Origin: Sapria himalayana
Lineage: Eukaryota > Streptophyta > Magnoliopsida > Malpighiales > Rafflesiaceae
Assembly (NCBI GenBank): GCA_029783825.1
Contig: JAREIK010002979.1
Span: 383,441-447,440, forward strand
DNA length: 64,000 bases
Direction: 5' to 3'
The notes under the pieces were generated by a model, which had not been told where the DNA came from, did no database searches, and saw only the letters and a program-made list of their open reading frames with translations. A program made the translations under genes and the position numbers. Shown here piece by piece: positions 25,263-38,500 of the stretch (positions within the stretch are counted from its first letter, which is position 1; every line of letters starts with the position of its first letter).

Positions 25263-25425
25263 TCCATGGCCATCACCTTTGCATCCTTTAGTTCAAGTCT
25301 ATATTTCCTTTCCATCTCCAACTCCTTCTTCCTTTTATTTTCCAATGCACTTTTTGTATCTAGCTACTCTTCCAACAACACTTTTTTTAACCTTGTGATC
25401 AATTGCATGTATGTATACTTGTGCA
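25230..25425 (-). pseudogene. Charged coiled-coil C-terminus of a transposon ORF, fragment
   Basis: On the minus strand the sequence reads LENKRKKELEMERKYRLEL followed by KDAKVMAMEGHPRVLE and a stop. A stop lies upstream (near 25370). A Lys/Glu-rich helix at a C-terminus near the element end is typical of plant CACTA second-gene products, but I cannot assign a domain. It could instead be a captured host segment. Confidence 0.4.
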
Positions 25426-25429
25426 TGTA

Positions 25430-27803
25430 TGTGCATTTTTGTGTGTGTGTGTAAACACAAACACATGTACTTTCATGCTAATACACATACCATCAAAGTC
25501 AACAAAGGGAAATAATCAAGGGCTTAAAAACACACATATAGCTCTCTCAGGCACGGTCACCATCTTCTAGTTCTTTGTCCTTTGGTACTTCACGCAGATA
25601 GAGACCATTGGTACACCTGCACATGGAGCATAACATACTACATTTTACAAACCAATAAAGAACACAACAATGTCACTGAAAAATAGATAGACTAGTGCAT
25701 GCAACACCAACTGCCATTTGCAAGAAATTTCATACAACGAGATAATCATGAGCTTATTTTTAAAATACCGAATTATGATTTTCCCAAGATTTCCAGTGAA
25801 CTATCCATCAACATATTCTTCTGTGTTGTTCAGCTTCACTTATCAGCCCATGGTTAATTATAAGAAAGTTAAAAAGGAGTTTTGTATGGAAATAATACAT
25901 TTTAAATAAAAATTCCAAAATATGATGCTTGTTTGAAAAATATTACCAAACTAGTGCATCTAGAAATAGCATGGCAAAGGGCATCATTGTTAACGATAAT
26001 CATTGCCATGTTATTGAATTTTAAAAATCAAGATCTTCATCAATGTCTTCCTCGCTTGATGATGACAGATTTGGGCTTGAATTCGTGTTTCACACAAGAT
26101 TCGGATTGGATTCGTTTCTATTTCAATATTGTATCTTAGCCATATAGATTTCTAAGTGAGCAGCCAAGTTAAGTTGGTGGTTTGATCAAGAGATGATGCA
26201 TAAATTGAAGATGAAAAAGATGAATTTAACTTGATGGTTTTCTCTGGATTGAAATGGAGAAGCTACTTATGGCAAGAATCCCTTGATTTGTTGAAGTTGA
26301 CCGGTTCACTCTAAATCATGATTATAAAAAAACAAATCATTAAATAGAAAGAAATAGATATAGATAAATTAGAGTATGACAAGGCCATATTTCATATTAA
26401 ATAAAACAAATAGGTACCTTATCATTGCCCCTCTTTTTATATTTATACTGCTAGAGCCACGACAATAAACTCGAGCAAGCCTAACCTACAAAAATGAACT
26501 CATGGTTTCGAACTTGAGTTTCTTTGTCGAGGTTAATGGAGCAATTGGGGCTAGACGTTGTGCTTTTTGTAAGTAATCCAGATTCAATATTTTGCCAGCC
26601 AGAGCCACTCTCACTTGTAGATGTTTTGCTCCTACACCCATTTTTCTTCTTTTTAAAAACATCATCAAATGCACGACTAGTGAAATATGAAGTGTTTATG
26701 CACGCTTATATACAATAGTTGACATGACGGTACATATGAATAGTGTGTAGATGTATCTGTTTGTGCGTGACTTTGCGGGTGTGTAGTTGAGTCATTGATG
26801 GGTAGCATATGTGACTGATATATCACATTAGAGAAATTGAGAGAAAAAAGTAAAAAAAAAAGAATCATTTTGCCAGTTTAGATTGAGGCTAAGATTCAGG
26901 CTTCCAACTGGAGCAGTAACTCGATAAAGTTCCCAAATAATCTCTAGAGAGGGAAAGCTTACTTTACACTTGATGTAAGTTTGGAATGTGGGGATTCTCA
27001 TGAGCCATACTCTTCCATCCTTGCCGCCTATTCCATAGATCAGACTTTCTGTGATAATGTACTCTACAATGTTGTTACCTGCTTACCAACCATAATTTGG
27101 CCAAATATCATAGACCCATTTAAGATCACCACATATAAAACAACACCTCTACTTGAATAACCATCTATGATGCACTTAAGCTCCATAAATTTCTGGTCAA
27201 CATCTACTTTTGAATGTTTCCTTAAAGAGAACAGAGGAAATGTTACTAATCAAACCTATTTCCATTTTCTCCCTCACTCCTCTTACTACACTCTCTATGC
27301 TTGCCACACACTCTCTCTTAATCATGATGTTTCTTTTCTTCATCTCCATCACATGTAAAGCCCTCATCACATCTTTAGTCTTTGTCAGTGTTTTTAATGG
27401 AAAGCTTAAGTTCTTATGAATTCTTATGAATTCATATGAATTCCCAAGAACTGGAGTGATATTTGCAGCGGCAGCCATGGCGGTGGATGTACTTCTGGAA
27501 CAAATATCCATGGATACGGCTTGTTAAACCTTATTTTTCACTAAGTTGGATTCCACACTCTCACATTAGTCACAATGCCTGCATTTTAAAATTTTTAAAA
27601 TTTAATAGCTGGCATTCACAACACCACCTTTGATTTTTAAAATTCAATAGGGTGGAAATGCTCATCGTTTACAATGACACAAATTGCAACCTTGTTTCCA
27701 GACATATTAGTTTGGTAATATTTTTCAAACTAGCATTTATTTTGGATTTTTTATTTAAAATATATTATTTCCATACAAAACTTATTAGAAAGTGCCAAAC
27801 AAA
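25430..27803. other. Internal DNA of element B; no gene recognised
   Basis: About 2.4 kb of moderate AT content with scattered short open frames. The frames at 26486-26674 and 27197-27511 on the minus strand are the most protein-like in composition, and match no family I know. Possible captured host DNA cannot be excluded. A GT/TG and CA-rich patch lies at 25430-25480. Confidence 0.4.
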
Positions 27804-29330
27804 ATGGAAATGAAAGTTGAATTACAACATGCTGCATGGTATTGAAAATTTGCACACTAGTAGGTTCATATAGGAATCCACCGAAGCAATGAAACCTAAA
27901 AGAAACCATATAAAAAAATGAGAAAACAAATGCAATTCACAAGATAAGAACACAAGGTTGCTCACGTTTGTATTCCATTCCCCACTTGAGTTTTACAATG
28001 ACCATCTTCCCAGTCAAGTTGTTAAGAAAAGGCTTGCGATTAACGGGGATGGTCTGCAATATTCAGTAATAAAAAAACTAATGAACTAGTGGTAAATTGC
28101 ACGTATGCATCAGATATTTATCTACATTTAATTAAAATGCATAGGCATGTATTTATGAAATATACATGCATACATCATAAATATAAAATAACTATATGTG
28201 TCCAAACACACACACGTGCATGCACACATGCACACACTATTTTCCTATCTTCTCATATTTCTTTATCTTGTCCATATATTACATCTTTCTAGTTGAACTG
28301 AACTATTAATGCATGAAAATAATCATTATCAAAAAACAATTTTTTTTTCTAATCTACATATCCCACGTGATCTAAAATTTATTATTATATTTTTTGCTTG
28401 AGAAAATTGTAAGAAAACTTTTTTTATGAAAAATAAATGAACATTTGAAAGAATATTTGATTGTTGTAAGTATGAATAGTTAATCTTTCTTTGATGCATG
28501 AGAAATTAAAAGCTAGTTTTATTATAATTCTTGAAAGAAAAAAATCTATGAATATCTCGTGTACACAAAAAATTGTATCAAACAAGAAAACTTGATTACT
28601 ACTTCATAGAAATTTTCTTTTAACCTCTCATTATCATCATCAATGAAATCTTATCTCAATACTATTTTGAACAAACATTACTCTAACCATTAGAACATGA
28701 ATTCAATCAACAAGAATACCAAATATACTTCTTCAGGATGCTTGTCAAATCATGTATCATTATGTTCGAGTAGATGTCTTAACTGTACTCCATTTCCATT
28801 ATAATAGCCCATCCAGCTTCTCTGCACAACTTCATAGTTTCAATGCATTCAATTTGTCATGATGTAATATGGTTCACCTTGATAAGAAGGGTCTACACCC
28901 TATCCAAGCATCCAAATCAAATTAAAAATTAAAAAAAAAACCAAAAAAAAAACAAAAACTTTCACAGCTCAATGCTATGCCAAGCCTGTTACGAACTCAT
29001 TGAGAAATCAACATCTTGCCTCTTGCTTGTTTTTGAGGTGGCAGAGCATCTGATCCGGCTCATAAAATTCAGATTCAGCAACATCCACCCCTATGGGTCA
29101 CATATGGCATTGATGAAGTTGGAATCGAGGCTTAAAACTTGCGAGCAATGATTTCAATAACACACTGTGGGAGTGCGATGGTTTTGATAACATACAGTGA
29201 GCATGCAAAGATTTGTATAGAAAACAATGCATGGATAATCGTGGTAGCTAGTGCATAGTGGATGCACTCCTTCTAGGGGTTTACAGCTCTTTCCAAAACA
29301 CATCCCCCTAGAGTTTATCTTTCCCTAGGG

Positions 29331-29524
29331 TCGCTTTTGATACCATGTAAAACATTAAATCACAAACCATAAAATAAATATAATACACTTGCTGAATAAC
29401 CTCATACAAACAATGCTCTTATATAACATGTTATTTTTATTAGGGCAACTCATAGGATGAATAATCTCTATTACACTCTCGAAGTGTACCTCTGTGTACT
29501 AGGCATGCCTCAATGTGTAAGACA
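29331..29524 (-). mobile_element. LTR remnant with Met-tRNA primer site (copy 2)
   Basis: On the minus strand a 179-bp LTR-like segment begins TGTCTTACACATTGAGG and ends GTTTTACA. It is followed at once by TGGTATCAAAAGCGA (29345-29331), close to the initiator Met-tRNA primer site. The short size suggests a TRIM or small Copia LTR. The second LTR and any polypurine tract are not found to the left. Confidence 0.65.
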
Positions 29525-29639
29525 TGCTTATTCTTCCTCCAAAAAGCTATCAATATAACAACGTATCATTTGATAAAGTAACGAACATGGCACCCAGCAA
29601 AACATAAGCAATATCACAAAGATCGTGCTCATGAATAAG

Positions 29640-29775
29640 ATAGTTATATATAGTATATATGTACATATAATATTATAGTGTATATGTATATATACTATGT
29701 ATATATGTACATATATACTACAGCATATATGTACATATATACTATAGTATATATACATATACACTGCAATATATA
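29640..29775. repeat. Palindromic TATATGTACATATA minisatellite
   Basis: This is the counterpart of 10628-10775 in the second copy of the 2.3-kb repeat, with one or two more palindrome units. Confidence 0.75.
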
Positions 29776-30130
29776 TAGATGTCTTATATCGATATAGATA
29801 TAGAATAGCAGGTAAAGTATTATCCCATTTATATTTCACAAAGAAGAAACAAAACATCACTATCAACATTAATAAAGATTGCAAATATTATTTAAATTTT
29901 TGAAAATATATCTAAAAACTTTTAGTGGAAAACTTGGAATATAAGTGACGAGCTTGGCGCATCAAAGTTTGCACATTGCCTCCCCGCAACCAGAACTCTT
30001 CTGCTCCCAAGGCCTATAAAGGGGTAGCTCTGCCCTACCACCCACTACGACACCACGCTCCCATGTGGTTTTTTAGAATGGGTCTTCCCTTCTTCATGTG
30101 CTTGCACCAATGATTTTGATTTCATAGCTT

Positions 30131-31026
30131 CATTGTATTTGTCCATCAACCCTGTAGCTTCTGCTGGCATATAGTTCCTCACTTGGTTCAAAGTAAGGGT
30201 CGTCACTTCATTGCATGCATCAACGTAACTACAGAACAATTCAATATGCACTCCATAAAAACAATATGCACTCCATAAAAACAATACACATGCAAAGAAA
30301 ATAAGAGGAACAAAACATCAAAAATTAGATGTTTTGTCTTCCAAATATAAAAAAAAGCAAATGGCTACAAAATTTGCAAACTTCATATAGCAAGGCATCT
30401 TGACTCATCTTCCTCCCAGCTATTCTCACTCCTCATCTTTTCATGCTCATCGGCAGGGGATACATCGATGTGCTAGTTGTATAGCATGTAGATTTGCACC
30501 TGCCACAACCCCATTGATAGCCATAATTCCTCGTTTTCAGCTCGTTGTCATCCTTGACACTACGAACATGCAAGAGGGGGAGAACAAGCCGAATGAACTC
30601 ATTTAATTGAATTTCATTAGCAATCATTATGGAAATTAACAATTTAATAGTTTAATTCCACCAATGAATAATAAAAAGTAGTCATAGATCTCAATAGTGA
30701 CAATGCAGATCTGCACGAAATAAGAGTGTCAAGAACAAACCTATGTCTACATGGGACTAGAATTTTTGTGTTCATTCACAACTTTACAAGCTAACATACT
30801 ATTCCTATCACCATGAGGACAAGCCTAGCCTTTTATATACCTATAATAGGCTAAAACTCTACCAAAAATATCTGGGTACACACAAACATATTCATAGATT
30901 ATATAAAAATAGTAATTATGGACATAAAAAAACATGAATTTGAGTTGATAGTCATACAACTTAGAAAATATCTAAAATATGGCCAGAAATGATGTTTAGA
31001 GAGAGTGTGTGCAAAAATAAAATGTT
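30131..31026. other. 3' flank of ORF1 in element B, shared inverted with element C
   Basis: No intact gene is present. The part at about 30440-30990 is the reverse complement of about 61990-62535 in element C (for example CAAGCCGAATGAACTCATTTAATTG against CAATTAAATGTGTTCTTTTTGCTTG, quoted here only as ends: GAATGAACTCATTTAATTG and AATTAAATGTGTTC). It is thus a genuine part of this CACTA family downstream of ORF1. Confidence 0.6.
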
Positions 31027-32270
31027 TCAGTAATATAATAGATAATAGAAGCTTAGTCTTCTTTGATCCTGCTGCGATCGGTAAAGATGAGACCCATCCA
31101 TAGGAAGGATAGTGGTAATGTCTAAAGGCTTTGAATCAGAATTTTTTATGCCTCTCACATCAAATGTCCTACAAAGATTCATGATTAGGTTAATCGGCAA
31201 AGCAAAGAACAAAACTAGAATAAAGAAAAATGATACCTCCAAAAAAAATCTCATCTTGTTTTGCTATGCATATACAAAAATCAAAAATAATTAAGAAATA
31301 ATTCTGATACAAAATTATCCTCATTATTAGTTGGTGCATTTGTGCTAGCCTCTCCTACCTAGTTTGTAGGTGGATCTTGAAATGTTATATGTTGCATCAA
31401 TGCCACTAATTGTGACTCCATATAGTACATCTGTGGTTGCATTAAATTTTTAATTTCTTTCATCTCATCATTCATTTTTTTCATCTCATCATTCATTTCT
31501 TTAATTTCTTGCATTTCTTCTTTCAAATGAGATATCTGTTCATCCTTCCCTTTCATTTTGGTCTCCATAATTTCAAAACTTTTGTTTGTTTCTTTTACTT
31601 GTTGTTCAACCACCTCATCCACCATTATTGTGACAAATAAATTAGAAGCATGACTACTACAATAAAATGTTAGTCCCTTCAAGCCGATGTCGGACACTCA
31701 CTGCTTCTTATGACCTTCTATTGTCTTTAAATAGATAGGATAATAGTCAATTGGTTGAAGATCCATAGAACCCTCAACTTGTTGAGAAGCAAATGTCACA
31801 CATTCCTCCATGAATTCTTGTGATAAAATAGAGAAAAATACTATTCTAGATATACATAAAGTAAATATAATGTTTTGTATTCTAAACAACTTTCAAAATT
31901 TACTCTAGTATCATAAAATTTTATTAATATAATAGATTATTACAGTAATCATCTAAGACTTTTTGTCAACAAATTGATAATCCTCTTTCTTTACATGCAT
32001 CTTCCTGAAAATCTCATAAAAATTGGGATCACGACCCAATTCTCTAGCCTATAGTATATATTTATTAAGTTAAAAAATAACAAATGTTAAAAACTTTTAA
32101 CAAAATTATTAAAAGCATGCACAGATTTGATTTATTTAGACAATTAGGATAACCACTAAATATATAAATGTTTTAAATTTTAAAATTGTACATAATTTTG
32201 AGCATGCTCAATTCTTGCCTTTGACCCTCCAATGTGGCAAGACATTTCTGTACCTAGTCCTGCTGATCTT
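31027..32270 (-). pseudogene. CACTA ORF1 (plant transposase Ptta/En/Spm, PF03004-like), decayed, copy in B
   Basis: Read leftwards: a short exon near 32260-32190 (SMLKI end of the HTGGSKS region), an exon at about 32051-31940 reading GRDPNFYEIFRKMHVKK, a segment at about 31830-31698 with FASQQVEGSMDLQPIDYYP, and a coiled coil at 31620-31400 (EEMQEIKEMNDEMKKMNDEM). A final exon near 31190-31090 reads TFDVRGIKNSDSKPLD. The conserved order GRDP-YEIF then coiled coil is that of the plant Ptta/En/Spm ORF1 protein, thought to bind element ends with TNP2. Upstream exons are missing: the HTGGSKS exon is joined to subterminal DNA at about 32270, and a stop follows KK(S). Confidence 0.8.
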
Positions 32271-33359
32271 TAGAGATAAAAACAAGGTTTTGGCTCTAAA
32301 GATTAGCTCGGATTGGGGTTACTTTAGAGATAAAATTAACTCAATTATATAGTTCTTATAAATTTCAATAGGGGCGAATATCTGTATATTTATCTTTAAA
32401 TATCAATTTATTTTCATTTTTAATAATATAAAAAATTAGTACTTTTTTTATAATTTAAAATGTTCAAATTTTTTAGTAATTATTTTTTAAAAAAATTTCT
32501 TTAGGCATGAAACAATTTTTTATTGTTAAAATAATATTCATATTTACTATTTTTTTCGTTAATTATTATATTTTAATATACAATGAATTATTTAATCTTT
32601 TTATTAGTAGAAATTTTAATATATGTTTATTTATTTTTTAAAATATCATTAAAAATTTTAAAAACTATAGATTTAATAATTTAATGTTATTGTAATCTTT
32701 ATTAATAGTTATTGTAGCCTTTATTAAAAATTATTGTAGTCTTTATTAATATTAAATTTTTTGTATTTATATATTTTTTAAATTATTTGTTTATAATAAC
32801 CTATTTTTATAAATATAAGAGTAGAATGTGTATTTCAAGGATCGCTCATCAATAGACCATTGAATATGTAGCTTTAATATACAAAATTAAATAAAATATT
32901 AAAATAAATAACATATAAAAAAAATTAAATCATTAAATAGTGATGAAAATTATCTTCAGCCCAAATAGTTAGGGAAAAATCCCTAACTAAATGGATTTAT
33001 TTTGTGAAAAATAAAATTTAATAAATAATCACTTGCAATAAAATATAAAAAGTAAAAAAAAAATTCATATATTTATTTAGTGATGGATTTTGTCTCGATC
33101 TAATTAGCTAGGGGTATACCATCACTAAATCCATCACTAAATTCCCTGCTTTTTTTGTGTAGAAATCTACGAAAATATTAGCAACAAAATATTTTCAATC
33201 GAACATTTACATCACTAATTCGTCACTAATCTATTGCAAATTTTTAATTTAATGTAAAATCAAAAATTCTTTGTTATTCCCTAGCTAATCCCTCACTAAT
33301 TAGTTTGGGATTTTAGCCAAGTAAAATTTCCCTAACTAAATTGATATTTTATTGTAGTG
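32271..33359. other. Right arm of element B with conserved box and terminus
   Basis: AT-rich DNA, then the conserved box at 32818-32912, TTAGCTAGGG and CCATCACTAAATCC subterminal repeats, and the terminus ATTTTATTGTAGTG ending at 33359. Reverse-complemented, it is colinear with 55229-56280 in element C. The join at about 32270 shows that B lacks the DNA which in C lies between the arm and ORF1. Confidence 0.75.
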
Positions 33360-34139
33360 CATATAGCTATATAGATAGATAAACAAATACATTGATAGAT
33401 AGATAGATAGATAGATAGAAAAATAGATAGATTGATTGAATGATTGATAGTTAGATAAATATACATATAGATAGATAGATAGATTGATTGATTGATTGAC
33501 AGATTGATAGAAAGATTGATAAATAGATTGATAGACAGATTGATAGTTGATTGATAGAAAGATAGATAGATAGATAGAAAAACAAATAGATAGAGAGATA
33601 GATAGACGGATAGATAGTTAGATAGATAGATAGACAAATTGAAAGATAGAAAGATAGATAAACATATATATAGGCAAATAAATAGGTAGATGTATAGATA
33701 GGTCAATATATAGATAGACAAATAGATAGATAGATAGACAAATAGATAAAAAGATAGATAGACATATATAGACAGAGTGATAGACAAATAGTTAGACAAA
33801 TAGATATTTAGATAGTTAGAAAGTTATATAATTAATGAGATAGACAGATAGACAAATTAATATACAGATAGATAGATAGACTGATATTTAGAAAGATAGA
33901 CAAATTAATAAACAAATAGATAGATATATAGATAGAGATATAGTTCGATAAATAGATGGACAAATAGATAGACTGACAAATAGATAGACAGATTGATAGA
34001 CTGATTTATAGAAAGATAGATATACTGATATATAGAATACTAGATAGATAGACAAATAGATAGATAGATAGATACACAAATAGAATGATTAACAGATAGA
34101 TAGACAAATAGATAGATAGATAAATAAATAAATAAATAA

Positions 34140-34183
<44 letters not shown>

Positions 34184-35528
34184 AGTGATAGATAGAGAGA
34201 TAGAATGATAGATAAATCGATAGATAGATAGTTAGATAGATATAGATAGAAAAAAAGATATGTAGATATATAGTTAGATAGAAAGATAGATTGACAGATT
34301 GATAAAAATATAGATAGACAAATTGATAGATAGATAAGTAGATAAATAGATAAAGAGATAGATTGATTGTAAGATAGATAGATTAATAGACGGATAGATA
34401 GATTCCTAAAAAGATTGAAATATAGAATGATATATAGATTGATAAATATATTTATAAATAAATCTATAGACTGGTAGATATACAGATAGATAGATAGACA
34501 TATTAATAGATAGATAGGTAGACAATTAGAATGACAGATAGATATGTAGATAGGTTGTAAGACAAATAGATAGATTGATTAATAGATAGATTGATACATA
34601 GATTGATAGATAGATTTGTAGAGAGATTGTTAGAAATATAGATAGATAGAAAGATAGATAAATAGATAAATAGAAATACAGTTAGATAAATAGATAGATA
34701 AATAGATAGAAAGATATACAAATAAATAGATATATAGATATATATAGATAGATAAAGAGAAAGAGATAAAAATAGATAGATAGATAGACAAATAGAAAGA
34801 CATAAAGATAGACAAATAGATCAATATATTGATTGATAGATAGATAGGTATATAGATAGATAGATAGACAAATAGATAGATTTATTTATAGAAAGATAGA
34901 GAAATAAATATACAGATTTATAGATAGATAAACAAACAGAAAGATAGATAGGAAGATATATAGATAGATATATAGATAGAAGTGATAGATAGATAGATAG
35001 ATAGATAGATTGATTGATAGATAGATAAATAGACAGACAGATAGAATGATTGAATGATTGATTGATTGACAGATATATAGATATACAAATTGATAGATAG
35101 ATAGATAGATATAAAGACTGACAGATTGATATATATAATGATAGATATATATACTGATAAATAGTCAGATAAATAAAGAATTGATAGATAGATAGATATA
35201 TAGATTCATTGATTATTAATAGATTAATAGATAGATTAATAGAGAGATTGATAGACAGATAGGTAGGTAAGTAGACAAATAAATAGAAAGATAGATTGAT
35301 TTATTGGTAGACAGATAGATTGATTGATTGATTGACAGATAAGTAAAAAGTTTGATAGAAAGATTGATAAAGAGATTTATAGACAAATTGATAGAAATAT
35401 AGAATGAAAGATAGATAGAGAAAAAGATAGACAGATAGAATGTCAGATAGATATTTAGATAGATAGATAGATAGATAGATAAATAGATAATTTGATAGTT
35501 AGATAGATTATTAGACAGAGACATAAAG

Positions 35529-35563
<35 letters not shown>

Positions 35564-38500
35564 AAGATAAATAAATAGATAGATAGATTGATTGATTGAT
35601 AATTAGATTGATTTATTGATTGACTGATTAATAAATAGATTGATAGATTTAGAAATACATATGCAGTTAAATAGTCAAATAGATAGAGAAATATAAAGTT
35701 ATATAGATAGACCGATAAATAAATAAATAAATATAGATAGATATATAGATTGATAGACAGATTGATAAAGAGATTGAAGGAAGATAGATATACAATTAAA
35801 TTGTTAGATTTATAGATAGAAAGATAGATAGTTAGATAGATAGATGGATAATTAGATAGACGGGTAGATAAATAGATAGATATACAGATAGAAAGACATA
35901 TAGATAAACAAATAGATAGATAGATATATTGATAAATAGATAGATAGGTAGATAGATAGATAGATTAATAGATAGATTGATTCAAAGATTGATAGACATA
36001 TTGATAGATAGATTGATATATAGATTTATAGATAGATTGAAAAATAAAAAGATAGAAAGATAGATAAATAGATATATAGATAGAGAGTTATACACATTTT
36101 TAGACAAATAGATAAAGATATATATAGATATATAGATAGAAGGATAAATAGATATATAGAAAGATAGATAGACATTTAGATAGATAGATAGATACAAAGA
36201 CATATAAATAGATAGATTAATAAACTAATAGGTAATAGATAGATAAGCATATATATAGATAATAAGATAGACAATATAAAGACAAATAGATTGACAGATA
36301 GATAAATAGATATATAGATAAATAGACAGATAGATAGTTAGATAGAAAGATATGTAGATAGATAGATAGATAGACAAATTGATAGATAAATAGATAGACA
36401 AATAGAGATGATATATAGATAGAAAGATAGATATACAGATACATAGATAGATTGATATACAAATGTATAGATAAATAGTTAGAAAGGTAGATAGATAGAT
36501 AGATAAAAATATAGATAGATAGACGTACATATATATATATATATAGAATGACACATAGATAGATAGATAAATTAATACAAGGATTGATAGACAAATTGTT
36601 AGACAAATTGATAGATAGATGATAGACAGATTGATAGACAGATAGATAGACATATTGATAGACAAATAAGTAGATAATTAGATAGTGAGATAGATTGATA
36701 CAAAAATAGATAGTTAAATAGATAGACAAATAAATAGACAGATAGAAAGAGAAAGAGATATATACATAGATAAATATATAGATAGATAGACAGGAATATA
36801 GTGATATATATATTAATAGATAGATAAAAAGATTGACAAATATAAAGATAGAAAGATAAATAAATAGAAAGATAGATAAATAGAAAATATATAGATAGAA
36901 AATAGATAGACAGATCATTACATAGAAAGATAGATAAACAAATTGATATATAGATTCATAAATGATTGAATGATATAAAGATTTCTAAATAAATTGATAG
37001 ATAGATTAATTGATAATTTGATAGATATGTTGATAGATAAATTTATAGACAGATAATTAGATAGATATATAGAAAGATAGAGAGATAGATTGATTGATTG
37101 ACAGATAGAAAGATAGATAGATATATTGATTGATTGATTGATGGAAAGATTTATAGACATATAGATAGATTTATTGATAGACTAATTTAAAGACAGTTTA
37201 ATATAATTATTTTTTGACCGATAGATAGACAAAAAGATAAACAAATTGAAAGACAAAATGATAGACAGAAAGATAGTTCGACATATATCGACTAATAAAT
37301 ACATAGATAGATAGATAGTTTGAAAGATTATTAGATAGATAAAGATATATAAAAATTGATAGATAGATAGATAGATATATAAATATAAATATAAATATAA
37401 TATAAATATATATATATATATATTAATTTATTATTTATTTATTTATTTATTTATACAAAAATATGTTGAAAGACAGATAGATATACAAAAAATAGACATA
37501 TAAATAAAGAGATAGATAGATAGATAGATTAATAGATAGCCAGATAGATAGATAGATAGATAAACATATATAGAGAAATTTAGATCGGTAGATAGATAAC
37601 GTGATATATTTATAGATATATAGATAGCTAGATAAACAAATAAATACACTAATAGATAGATAGATAGATAACCAAATACATAGACAGATAGAGTGATAAA
37701 TAGATCGACATATAGATAAATAGATAGATAGAAAGACTAATAGATATATAGTTAGATAGATAAACAAATAGATAGACACATAGAAAGACAAATAGATAGA
37801 TAGATAGACAGATAGGTAGATAGATAGATATATAGATAGACATATAGATAGATAGAATGATAGATAGATTAATAGGCAGATTGATAAACAAATTGATAGA
37901 TTGATTGATAGAGAAATTGATAGAATGATAAATAGACTTATAAATAGTCAGATAAATCAATAGAAATATAGATTGAAAGATAGATGGACAAATAGAAAGA
38001 TAGATATTTAGATAGATAGATAGACAGACAGATAGATATAGAGATAGATAGAGAAAAATATAGAAAAATAGCTAGATAGATATATAGGAAAGATAGACAA
38101 ATAGAAAAATAGAAAGATAGATAGATACATCAACATATCGATAGATATTTATATAGATAGATAGACAGAAAGAAAGAAAGAAAGATAGATAGATAATTAG
38201 ATAGATAGATAGACAGACAGATAGATAGATAGACAGATAGACAGACAGATAGATACATAGACAGATAGATAAACAAATAGATAGATAGATAGACAGATAA
38301 ATAGGTAGGCAAACAGATAGACAGATAGATAAATAGACAAATAGTTAAATAGATATAAAGATAGATAGACTGAAAGATACATAGATTGATATATAGATAG
38401 GTAGTTAGATTCATAGATACTTATATAGATAGATAGAAGATAAATAGATGAAAAGATAGACATATATATAGATAGATATATAAACTAATAGATTGATAGA

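Larger units (their letters stand above)
27804..30130. repeat. 2.3-kb dispersed repeat, copy 2 (direct copy at 8818-11130)
   Basis: It is colinear with copy 1, including the LTR remnant (29346-29524), the palindromic minisatellite (29640-29775) and the 3' part ending TGCACCAATGATTTTGAT. Here it lies inside CACTA element B and continues into the DNA next to ORF1, whereas in copy 1 its left side is cut by element A. Confidence 0.85.
21417..33359 (-). mobile_element. CACTA element B, 11.9 kb, inserted in GATA DNA
   Basis: The left end is CACTAAAATAAAAATTAC at 21417; the right end, read inwards, is CACTACAATAAAATATC from 33359. Both are followed inward by TTAGCTAGGGA-type subterminal repeats. 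GATA-oriented array lies on both outer sides, so B appears inserted in one array. The 3-bp flanks are TAT (left) and CAT (right), close to but not a perfect CACTA target duplication. Inside are a nested hAT element, a charged C-terminal transposon ORF fragment, the 2.3-kb repeat, and a decayed ORF1 on the minus strand. No TNP2 gene is present, so B is non-autonomous. Confidence 0.7.

Noticed and set aside
27197..27511. Host-like protein on the minus strand
   Set aside because: The frame has no recognisable domain, no matching exons nearby and no copy elsewhere in the window to show conservation.
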